Both the position numbers and the translations under genes were made by a program. A DNA stretch of 5,084 nucleotides, taken from positions 8,119-13,202 of the forward strand of contig JAJSZO010000053.1 of NCBI GenBank assembly GCA_030262795.1. The letters are read 5' to 3'. Under the pieces are notes generated by a model. It worked only from the letters and a program-made list of their open reading frames with translations, was not told where the DNA came from and did no database searches. Positions 1-5,084 of the stretch are shown here, in pieces (the stretch's first letter is position 1; each line of letters begins with the position of its first letter). Source of the DNA: Deltaproteobacteria bacterium. GTDB taxonomy: Bacteria > Desulfobacterota > Desulfobacteria > Desulfobacterales > ETH-SRB1.

Positions 1-3000
1 GGAAGTCAAAGCTGTGGTAAATAGCGTTCTTGCCCTCATCAGGAAAAGTCTCATACGGGTCATACCCGCTGCCGTCTTGGGGTTCCCCACCAGTTCCGGT
101 ATCCTCAGGTGGTCCCAGACCAACACCCTTGGTCTCTTCATACGCCATTATGGCCCAGGCGCTTTTTTTGCCGTCTTTGGTGTAAGTCTGCAGAAACAGA
201 TTTGATCTGGCTGCACCGGTATTACCATCAAGGAGAATCTTGTCATCCGTAACCAAACAGCGTTTCTCTACACCCTGTTGATTCACGAAATCATGCCAGT
301 TAGACAGATCTACATTGTTCCAATCTGGTTCCAACAGATGATTTCCACCGGCAGCAATTACAGATTGTTTGTATGTATCACACATACCGTCCAGCATATA
401 GCCGTAACGGTATGAACCCAGGGAATCATCGCCCCCGGCAATATACGGATAACCATCGTACGGGTAATATGCTTCTATGGTCTCATTATCTCCTCCTTGA
501 GTTCCGTCTTTCCAGATGCCTCCCTTGTTTTCACATTCCGCACACTTTTCCTCATCAGTACCCTGGGCGACAGCAATGACACGGTCGCGGGGCACTATAT
601 GGTCGTAGTGGCAACTCGCACAATCGGAATTCGTAAAACCTCCGAGATATACAGGTTCAGGCATTGTTCCATCCACTACAACGAGAGGTAGTGGCGATCC
701 CTGCTGGGGGGGATCAAGAGGAGGTATGATGTCAACGTTTTCTTCTTCATATGGAACATGACAATTCGTGCAGTGCATGTTTGAATTATGGTCAGCAGGC
801 AGTTCCGGAAGAACCGTTTCTGAGATCGTTGCACCGCCTTCAAACTTGACGCACCTTGTCAGGTTCAATAGATCATATCCTACACCTACGGTCGCTCTGC
901 CGTCGTTCACATTCATTAACGTGACGTTGGCAATATCGCCGTCATCATACACGACAGGATATCCGTTGCTATATAGCCTCAACTTCATATTTCCTATGCT
1001 TGCCGCGTTGTTGTCTGACACCCGCACAGGCAAGGACATGGGCACCAAGGCCTTTGGTCGGCCGATGAAATCTTCATCGTCGTGCTCAGGGTCACCGCCC
1101 GGCTCGAAGTCCATATCAACCACGGCGAAATCACCCCATGTGACATAGCTGTACCAGATATCGGTCTTGTGGTTTGTGGTCGCGCCACCCCAGCCTGGAC
1201 CGGGACCTTTGGCTTCACCGGGACGCAAACCCTTCGGGTCTTCCTGCCAGGTAACTGCAAAACCCGCGCCATCAGCTCCGGCGCAAAAATTCTGGTTTGC
1301 GTCACGACGACCGGAAGTTAATCTCTCCGGCTTGTACCAGATAATGTCACCATTATCAGCGATAACAGCCCTTGCAATCCAGACAGCGCTGTAAGGAACT
1401 TCGCCTACTTCCGGATAACCCTGGTCGATGTAATCCACGGAACGCTGCGGGCCTGAAACACCCCAGATGTCATCGGCATAGTAGTCGTCATCGTGGGGAT
1501 AGTCGGGCTCGCAGACTTCGTTATCCCCGTCGCCATGGCATGTGACCCGGCATAATCCGGTCTCGGGGTTGGCGGTCTCAATTTCTTCGGTGTCCGGGTC
1601 GTCGCAGGTGGTTATTGAGTAGCGCGGCTTCCCGCCTTTGGCAAATTTAGTCGTCCATGCTACAAGAATCTTATTGCCTTTTACCTGAAAGACGGGCTTT
1701 TTGCAATGGCCGTAATATGGCTGGCCATTTGCGAGTGTAAATGAAGACCTGTCGGCCATGCGTGAGATATTTTTGCGTTTCCACGTGTGTCCGTCATCCC
1801 TGGAGATTGATGCAAAGACATCGTGTGCGCCGGTTTCAACCTCATCACAGTATATGACTACAATCGGCTTTGCCTCTTTCTCGTCTCTAATAAAATTGCC
1901 GTCGGCATCATAATAAGGAATGCCGTCCACAATATTCCCACTGTCATCTATGTAATATGCCGGGTCGTCGTTGGCTCTCAAGGCTGGCAGCCATACGTTC
2001 ATAATATTCAGTTTCGCCTTGGCGCTGGCCATGTCCGGCGTTCTCGATACATTTTTGCGGAACATGTTGCTGTCGAGCGACTTGTCCAGATTCGCCTTGG
2101 CATCCTCTGCCGAGACTGCGACCAGACCGGTACAGTGACCGATGGTTCCCTGAATCACGGAGTCGATCTGCGCATCAACAGAGAAGTCAAGGGAGGTCAA
2201 ACCGAGCTCTTGCATTGTCTGCTCAAGGCAGACTACTACGTCTGCGGTAATGTTAATACCGTCCTTGGGACTGGCATCAGCGTCCAGGCTTTGCAGAAAC
2301 CGCGCCATGTTGATGACCCGCGGGTCTTCCGTGTCCGCCGCTTCAAAGATGTCGAGCGGAGAGATCTTGTGCCCGGCAATAGGATTTCCCAAGTGCACCG
2401 AGCCGATTGCCAGCTCGACACGCTCTCCGGGAAAATAATCAAAGCCGCCGGAATCATCCGTAAAACCGCAGAATGTCGGCGTTTTATAACTCAAACCACC
2501 CACAGGCGAGCCTATAAAATGACCGCGCTTGGGGTGGGCCATTTCATAATTAAACCACCAGCCCCACCGCCCTCCTTCGAATTCATTCGGGCCAAAGGCC
2601 CAGGCGCCTTCTTTAGCGACAACCCTGGGACTTTGAGGGTTCTGTCCCCGATTTGAGACCGGATCAGCGAGTTGAACCAGCTCAGCGTGGACGGCGATAT
2701 TCTGGATGCGCATATACTCGTAGGGTTCACCCCAACTAAAACCCAGATCTTCCACAAGATCCAGTACCAGCGTGTGTTTGTAGGCTGGATCGGGATACTC
2801 TTTTTTGTACGGAAATTTCCCCTGGTTGGGATTGCCGCCTTTAACGGTTGGCACTGGATCCAGGCCGACGTAGATTTGAATCGTGTTGATCCTCCACTCA
2901 CCTGAGGGTTCAACCTGGATGTGCAACTTTTCGCGTGAGTTCCAGACGCGTACTATGCCGGCATCAATGGTTTGACCGGCAATGAGGGGAGTCTCAAGCA

Positions 3001-3139
3001 AGCCAAGTCCTCCGTATGCGCGGTTCACCGGTCTCTCCTCCGCAAATGCCAAACCAAGGTAAGGTATTCCTACTGCAAATAAAAAACTGCTTGCAAAAAC
3101 GAAAAACATCAAAACTCCATACAACTTTCTTGTTTTCAT
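1..3139 (-). CDS. Large exported surface protein, sialidase-like with CxxCH haem motifs (choice-of-anchor O-like), 3' partial
   Basis: One open frame of 1046 codons runs from ATG 3139 to base 2 with no stop, so the C-terminus lies beyond the left edge. The start is set by AGGAGG (3146-3151) with a 6-nt spacer. Residues 1-33 form a long signal peptide (KTRK, hydrophobic core, LAFA before EE), implying Sec export. Residues about 45-200 look like an N-terminal beta-sandwich (IQIYVGLDP at 87, AVHAEL at 149, GRWGWWFNYEM at 189). Residues about 420-670 are sialidase/BNR-like: an exact Asp-box SRDDGHTW (446-453) and a conserved-looking block from PERLTSGRRD (604) to IWYSYVTW (668). CTNCH (790-794) and CASCH (840-844) fit covalent c-type haem attachment, and CAEC (866-869) lacks the His. 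A segment KKSAWAIMAYEETKG (991-1005) lies near the edge. From memory this matches the 'choice-of-anchor O' family, whose members differ in their C-terminal anchor; here the anchor is outside the window. Substrate and function are unknown. Gene certain; family name moderate; haem binding inferred. Confidence 0.9.
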   Translation of the reverse strand, partial: MKTRKLYGVLMFFVFASSFLFAVGIPYLGLAFAEERPVNRAYGGLGLLETPLIAGQTIDAGIVRVWNSREKLHIQVEPSGEWRINTIQIYVGLDPVPTVKGGNPNQGKFPYKKEYPDPAYKHTLVLDLVEDLGFSWGEPYEYMRIQNIAVHAELVQLADPVSNRGQNPQSPRVVAKEGAWAFGPNEFEGGRWGWWFNYEMAHPKRGHFIGSPVGGLSYKTPTFCGFTDDSGGFDYFPGERVELAIGSVHLGNPIAGHKISPLDIFEAADTEDPRVINMARFLQSLDADASPKDGINITADVVVCLEQTMQELGLTSLDFSVDAQIDSVIQGTIGHCTGLVAVSAEDAKANLDKSLDSNMFRKNVSRTPDMASAKAKLNIMNVWLPALRANDDPAYYIDDSGNIVDGIPYYDADGNFIRDEKEAKPIVVIYCDEVETGAHDVFASISRDDGHTWKRKNISRMADRSSFTLANGQPYYGHCKKPVFQVKGNKILVAWTTKFAKGGKPRYSITTCDDPDTEEIETANPETGLCRVTCHGDGDNEVCEPDYPHDDDYYADDIWGVSGPQRSVDYIDQGYPEVGEVPYSAVWIARAVIADNGDIIWYKPERLTSGRRDANQNFCAGADGAGFAVTWQEDPKGLRPGEAKGPGPGWGGATTNHKTDIWYSYVTWGDFAVVDMDFEPGGDPEHDDEDFIGRPKALVPMSLPVRVSDNNAASIGNMKLRLYSNGYPVVYDDGDIANVTLMNVNDGRATVGVGYDLLNLTRCVKFEGGATISETVLPELPADHNSNMHCTNCHVPYEEENVDIIPPLDPPQQGSPLPLVVVDGTMPEPVYLGGFTNSDCASCHYDHIVPRDRVIAVAQGTDEEKCAECENKGGIWKDGTQGGDNETIEAYYPYDGYPYIAGGDDSLGSYRYGYMLDGMCDTYKQSVIAAGGNHLLEPDWNNVDLSNWHDFVNQQGVEKRCLVTDDKILLDGNTGAARSNLFLQTYTKDGKKSAWAIMAYEETKGVGLGPPEDTGTGGEPQDGSGYDPYETFPDEGKNAIYHSFDF

Positions 3140-3185
3140 CAACTGCCTCCTTTTTTCTCTAATTGTCTACGGGGATCGCCATTCA

Positions 3186-3211
3186 CATCATTGCGAGCAA
3201 AACAATCCTCC
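3186..3211. repeat. Possible degenerate dispersed repeat (ATTGCGAG...CAATC type)
   Basis: The plus-strand text catcattgcgag followed by caaaacaatcctcc resembles the widespread intergenic repeat written roughly CGTCATTGCGAGCGAAG then CAATC in many bacterial genomes. The resemblance is from memory and only one arm is visible. It sits in the leader of the large gene, between its start codon and the minus-strand terminator. It could equally be chance. Confidence 0.25.
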
Positions 3212-3250
3212 TGTTCAAAAATTTCGACAACCTTCCGTTGCCTTGCTGCC

Positions 3251-3310
3251 AAAAAAAAAGGCACAAGCAGAACATTCCCGTCTGTAAAAGAACGGTTGTT
3301 CGCTTGTGCC
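3251..3310 (-). terminator. Rho-independent terminator (minus strand)
   Basis: GGCACAAGC-A-GAAC (3260-3273) pairs with GTTC-GCTTGTGCC (3298-3310), a 13-bp stem with one bulged A; CCGT (3278-3281) and ACGG (3292-3295) can add an inner helix. On the minus strand the stem is followed at once by nine U residues (A-run 3251-3259). The plus-strand side has only TTTAATAAT, so minus-strand use is favoured. It lies 112 bases before the large gene's ATG. It may end the regulator transcript or act as an attenuator in the large gene's leader. Confidence 0.75.
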
Positions 3311-3329
3311 TTTAATAATGAACTTGGGC

Positions 3330-3358
3330 TTGACTTGGTCGTAAAGTCGTAATATCTT
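3330..3358 (+). promoter_or_regulatory. Candidate sigma-70 promoter for a short plus-strand RNA
   Basis: TTGACT (3330-3335; 5 of 6 to consensus) is followed after 17 bp by TATCTT (3353-3358; 4 of 6). Transcription would begin near 3365. The spacer carries the direct repeat gtcgtaa (3338-3344, 3346-3352), a possible regulator site. The downstream transcript would meet a strong terminator after about 75 nt. AT-rich DNA yields such matches by chance, so confidence is modest. Confidence 0.35.
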
Positions 3359-3366
3359 ATATAAGA
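3355..3366. promoter_or_regulatory. 12-bp perfect palindrome, candidate operator
   Basis: TCTTATATAAGA is its own reverse complement and overlaps the -10 element and predicted start of the plus-strand promoter. A dimeric regulator bound here would block or reshape that promoter. The adjacent LuxR-type protein is an obvious candidate, but its site preference is unknown. Short AT-rich palindromes are common. Confidence 0.25.
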
Positions 3367-3441
3367 CCATTTGGACCAGTCCTCATGGTTGAGGGCTGAC
3401 GATTGCTGCCTGCCAAAGCTGAATCGTCAGCCTTTTCTTTT
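3365..3441 (+). ncRNA. Candidate small RNA of about 75 nt
   Basis: The inferred transcript runs from the candidate promoter start (about 3365) to the U-tract of the plus-strand terminator. It contains a weak 5' hairpin (ACCAT 3366-3370 with ATGGT 3385-3389) and the 11-bp terminator stem. The terminator loop (3405-3421) exposes GCTGCCTGCC, which can pair with the AGGCAG part of the large gene's ribosome binding region. No known RNA family was recognised. The promoter-terminator pairing is the only evidence for transcription. Confidence 0.3.
3394..3441 (+). terminator. Rho-independent terminator (plus strand)
   Basis: GGCTGACGATT (3394-3404) pairs perfectly with AATCGTCAGCC (3422-3432), giving an 11-bp GC-rich stem with a 17-nt loop, followed on the plus strand by TTTTCTTTTT. 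The opposite side has no U-tract, so it works only for plus-strand transcription. No plus-strand protein gene precedes it, which is why a small RNA is proposed. Confidence 0.75.
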
Positions 3442-3596
3442 TGGCTTAGTATTTCACAATATCTGACGTACTGTTCAAAAGGGAGGAGATGTCCGGATCA
3501 GTCAGGGGGACTCAAAAAAAGTATCCGATCCGAAAAAATTTCTAAACTACATAATACAAAACTCTTCCAGAATATCAATATTGAAAGATTGGGGAT

Positions 3597-3623
3597 ATAA
3601 TATGGATCAAATATCCATATTAT
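3597..3623. repeat. 11-bp perfect inverted repeat spanning the regulator stop codon
   Basis: ATAATATGGAT (3597-3607) and ATCCATATTAT (3613-3623) are exact reverse complements separated by CAAAT. The right arm includes the LuxR-type gene's stop codon (3620-3622). There is no U-run on the minus-strand side, so it is not a classic terminator; it may be a 3'-end stabilising hairpin. GGATAT (3593-3598) can alternatively pair with ATATCC (3611-3616). Confidence 0.5.
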
Positions 3624-4570
3624 GAGGTGGAAAAAAGGTGGGTCCTAAGGTAAGTTTCGAGGTTTATCTTCTTGTTTTTTATGCCAAACTTTTTTCTGAT
3701 TTTGTTCCTGTGAGTATCAATTGTGCTTGTGGCCAGATTCATAAATTCTGCGATTTCTTTTGTGCTTTTACCATGCTTAATAAAATTTGTTACCTGAATT
3801 TCCTTGGGAGTGAGCTTTAAATTTATTTTGGAAAATTCGCGCACCAACGGCACAACAATCTCATTCAAATTTGATTCGATGATATTTATATGTGCCTTTT
3901 GTTTGCTGTCCAATCTACTCTTGTTTAATTTTTCCAAAAAAGGTATAATGAGTTCCTTTGTATTCAGTAATACCGTCTCTTCAAGATCTGTTTTGGCTTC
4001 GATTCCTTGTTGCATCAAAACTTTGATCGCTGTATTTCTTTCCTCAAGTATACAGGCTTGTAACTCTAATTTTGCCCTTGTTCTTTTTAGGAATTTCTCA
4101 GCCTTCTTGAGATCGGATATTGCCGCCTGTAGTTCTTTTTTTGTTTTTGAAGGCCCTACCCTTCGTTCATGAAAACGTTTTTCTATCTTGCGGTACTCAT
4201 TTTGCAAATCTTTTGCCTCTTTTCGATCTTTAGTCTTTTGAGCACATATAACGACACATATCGGGTTTGCTTTTTGACCAAAAACAGGAAAAGCGCAGAT
4301 CTCCCGCCATCCCTCCGCTCCATTCAGCTCAACCACGGGCATGATTTCTTGCTGAACACTATGGTTATTGAAAGATCTTTCCACGGGACAAGACTCACAA
4401 CATTTACTTTTTCCATGGTAGGCTTCGTAACATTTTCTGCCTATGACAGGGAGAACAGGGGAGTGCCATTGTGCAACTATTTTGTTAGCCAGAAGTATGT
4501 TTAAATCGCTGTCAAGCACAAATATGCCATAAAAAACCGCATTTAAGGCTTTTCTTCTTTCATATTTCAT
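3620..4570 (-). CDS. PAS-coiled-coil-LuxR transcription regulator
   Basis: A one-component cytoplasmic regulator of 316 residues from ATG 4570. An upstream in-frame GTG (4576) would add two residues, but GAAAGG (4579-4584) sits 8 nt from the ATG and only 2 nt from the GTG, so ATG is preferred. Residues about 6-111 form a PAS sensor domain (GIFVLDSDLNILLAN, GRKCYEAYHG, then KCCESCPVE with three close cysteines). Residues about 115-198 are a charged predicted coiled coil, likely for dimerisation. Residues about 251-312 are the LuxR/GerE helix-turn-helix (LTPKEIQVTNFIKHGKSTKE, then STIDTHRNKIRKKFGIKNKK). There is no receiver or kinase domain. The PAS ligand is unknown; the cysteine group could sense redox or metal, which is inference. 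The gene looks clearly more AT-rich than the large surface-protein gene next to it. It lies upstream on the same strand and is a candidate regulator of that gene. Confidence 0.9.
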   Translation of the reverse strand: MKYERRKALNAVFYGIFVLDSDLNILLANKIVAQWHSPVLPVIGRKCYEAYHGKSKCCESCPVERSFNNHSVQQEIMPVVELNGAEGWREICAFPVFGQKANPICVVICAQKTKDRKEAKDLQNEYRKIEKRFHERRVGPSKTKKELQAAISDLKKAEKFLKRTRAKLELQACILEERNTAIKVLMQQGIEAKTDLEETVLLNTKELIIPFLEKLNKSRLDSKQKAHINIIESNLNEIVVPLVREFSKINLKLTPKEIQVTNFIKHGKSTKEIAEFMNLATSTIDTHRNKIRKKFGIKNKKINLETYLRTHLFSTS

Positions 4571-4591
4571 GAGCACTACCTTTCAGGCACT

Positions 4592-4663
4592 CGTCATTCC
4601 CATGAAGGTATAAATCCAGCGCTTTTACGGGTTTTCCGGATTCCCGTTTTCACGAGAATAACG
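4592..4663. repeat. Degenerate dispersed inverted-repeat element (REP/MITE-like)
   Basis: CGTCATTCCC...AAATCCAG (4592-4619) and CCGGATTCCC...GAATAACG (4636-4663) are imperfect 28-bp inverted repeats, matching at 18 of 28 positions when one is reverse-complemented, around a 16-bp spacer. Outer bases GGCAC (4586-4590) and GTGCC (4668-4672) extend the symmetry. The form resembles the common intergenic palindrome 'cgtcattcccgcgaaag' with its 'gggaatccag' half, recalled from memory. It fills most of the gap between the peptide gene and the regulator, its outer edge touching the regulator's ribosome binding site. As RNA it would fold into a long hairpin that could separate the two genes' expression. 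Confidence 0.55.
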
Positions 4664-4706
4664 TTTGGTGCCGGAACTTAGGCCACTTTCAGATCAGTTA
4701 TTAAAA

Positions 4707-4853
4707 TCATTTGTTTACTCTATTGTGATGTTGATGAGTGTTGCCTTTTCCTTTTTCCCCATCATGCCGATTCGTATTTTGACCGCCACCAGCAAAAGCA
4801 AATGTTGAACTAAAAATAAATAAAGCTGTCAAAATTGCGAGTGTTTTTTTCAT
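4707..4853 (-). CDS. Small secreted His-rich peptide, 48 residues
   Basis: The start at ATG 4853 is fixed by AGGAGG (4860-4865) with a 6-nt spacer. A longer in-frame version beginning at TTG 4934 has no ribosome binding site and would mask the signal peptide. Residues 1-21 are a textbook signal peptide (MKKT, hydrophobic LAILTALFIF, AFA before GGG). The predicted mature peptide is only 27 residues, hydrophilic and basic, with Gly, Asn, Lys and His (HQHH at 40-43, H30) and no cysteine. The role is unknown; binding metal through the histidines is a guess. No known family was recognised. A sigma-54 type promoter lies upstream, with a 5' leader of about 54 nt. Confidence 0.7.
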   Translation of the reverse strand: MKKTLAILTALFIFSSTFAFAGGGQNTNRHDGEKGKGNTHQHHNRVNK

Positions 4854-4916
4854 AACATTCCTCCTTTTTTTTAAGACTTTAAAATAATTAGTAATCGACA
4901 TTCCTGCCCGAATAAT

Positions 4917-4933
4917 AAGCAACAAGTATGCCA
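4917..4933 (-). promoter_or_regulatory. Sigma-54 (-24/-12) promoter for the small secreted peptide
   Basis: Read on the minus strand from 4933, the sequence is TGGCATACTTGTTGCTT. Against the sigma-54 consensus TGGCAC-G-N4-TTGCW it keeps TGGCA and TTGCT, with the essential GG and GC doublets separated by exactly 10 bp. Transcription would start near 4907, 54 nt before ATG 4853. Such promoters need an ATP-dependent enhancer-binding activator; none is encoded in the window, and the LuxR-type regulator is not of that class. Confidence 0.6.
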
Positions 4934-4978
4934 AGGAGGAAAAAAATCATAACTATTGAAATTTACAACATTTTTTCC

Positions 4979-5071
4979 TTAACGCTTGTCGAACTGCGCA
5001 TAAACGTCCTGTGTTGACACGCAGTAATTGCATACGTATCTGCAAATATTGCACCATCTTTTACAAGCCAT
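4979..5071 (-). CDS. Possible cysteine-rich micro-ORF, or 3' tail of a gene beyond the window
   Basis: Thirty codons from ATG 5071 to a TAA at 4979-4981 give MACKRWCNICRYVCNYC followed by VSTQDVYAQFDKR. Cysteines at 3, 7, 10, 14 and 17 include two CxxC pairs (7/10 and 14/17), suggestive of metal or iron-sulfur binding, although no His or family signature supports it. AAGGA lies only 2 nt before the ATG, which is poor spacing. The frame stays open to the right edge, so this may be the end of a longer protein. Only cysteine spacing argues it is coding. Confidence 0.3.
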   Translation of the reverse strand: MACKRWCNICRYVCNYCVSTQDVYAQFDKR

Positions 5072-5084
5072 ATTCCTTAATCCG

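Larger units (their letters stand above)
3140..3619. other. 480-bp intergenic regulatory region without a supported protein gene
   Basis: This gap separates the LuxR-type regulator from the large surface protein. It holds a minus-strand terminator (3251-3310), a plus-strand terminator (3394-3441), a plausible plus-strand promoter between them (3330-3358), a 12-bp perfect palindrome (3355-3366), and an inverted repeat at the regulator stop codon. The direct repeat ACTTGG (3322-3327 and 3333-3338) is spaced 11 bp apart, and gtcgtaa occurs at 3338-3344 and 3346-3352. I found no convincing sigma-70 or sigma-54 promoter pointing toward the large gene. The stretch 3442-3596 is AT-rich and shows only a weak hairpin (cggatc 3493-3498 with gatccg 3527-3532). 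Confidence 0.6.

Noticed and set aside
1823..2656. Long plus-strand open frame of 277 codons
   Set aside because: It lies wholly antisense to the uninterrupted 1046-codon minus-strand gene, which has a ribosome binding site, signal peptide and recognisable motifs. No domain is visible in the plus-strand translation.
3139..3186. Minus-strand 15-codon frame from GTG 3186 whose TGA overlaps the large gene's ATG (TGATG)
   Set aside because: The overlap suggests translational coupling, but the GTG has no ribosome binding site and the large gene has its own strong one. The frame crosses a probable repeat remnant.
3240..3445. Cyclic-di-GMP or other known riboswitch in the leader
   Set aside because: I looked for the conserved GEMM core and other familiar motifs around the hairpins and found none; the stems are explained as terminators.
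3489..3545. 18-codon plus-strand ORF (MSGSVRGTQKKYPIRKNF) after GGGAGGAG
   Set aside because: The ribosome-site spacing is only about 2 nt, the ORF is very short and no promoter is evident. It could be a remnant of a gene start, but nothing supports that.
3403..3600. Plus-strand open frame of 65 codons in the intergenic region
   Set aside because: It begins inside the loop of the plus-strand terminator, has no ribosome binding site, and its composition resembles translated noncoding DNA.
3804..4504. Two plus-strand open frames (3804-4172 and 4169-4504) with hydrophobic, Cys/Phe-rich translations
   Set aside because: They mirror the regulator's Lys/Glu-rich coiled coil and PAS domain on the opposite strand; antisense of Lys/Glu codons gives Phe/Leu/Ser runs.
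4585..4601. Possible sigma-54 promoter for the regulator (GG-N10-GC spacing)
   Set aside because: Only the doublets match; flanking bases (GGGAA, GTGCC) do not, and transcription would begin near 4575, leaving no leader for the ribosome binding site.
4928..5017. Plus-strand 29-codon ORF starting MPRRKK
   Set aside because: No ribosome binding site precedes the ATG at 4928, and it overlaps the sigma-54 promoter and the opposite-strand Cys-rich frame.

Overview
The window reads as a chromosomal stretch from a Gram-negative, probably anaerobic Desulfobacterota-type bacterium. This is inference from three things: a PAS-LuxR regulator of a form I associate with sulfate reducers, a sigma-54 type promoter, and a large exported protein with CxxCH haem-binding motifs. 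All supported protein genes lie on the minus strand, so the map reads right to left.

Right to left: a possible cysteine-rich micro-ORF (4979-5071, perhaps the tail of a gene outside the window); a -24/-12 (sigma-54) promoter at 4917-4933; a 48-residue secreted His-rich peptide gene (4707-4853); a degenerate dispersed inverted repeat (4592-4663); a PAS-coiled-coil-LuxR transcription regulator (3620-4570); a 480-bp intergenic region (3140-3619) with two outward-facing terminators and a candidate short plus-strand RNA; and a very large exported protein gene filling 1-3139 and running off the left edge.

The large gene has no stop codon inside the window, so an ORF list requiring both ends would miss it. 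I checked its frame line by line: 1046 uninterrupted codons from ATG 3139 to base 2. It encodes a signal peptide, an N-terminal beta-rich surface domain, a sialidase/BNR-like region with one exact Asp-box, and two CxxCH motifs near the C-terminal part. It most resembles the 'choice-of-anchor O' group of long surface proteins, recognised from memory and not by a search. The plus-strand open frames across 1-3100 and 3638-4504 are antisense shadows.

How the genes work together is not shown by sequence alone. A plausible reading is a surface-protein locus with a one-component regulator just upstream. The intergenic region between regulator and surface protein is the most regulatory-looking DNA here. 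The most unusual points are the haem motifs in a sialidase-like protein, the sigma-54 promoter in front of a tiny secreted peptide, and the back-to-back terminators with a predicted small RNA whose loop complements the ribosome binding site of the large gene.
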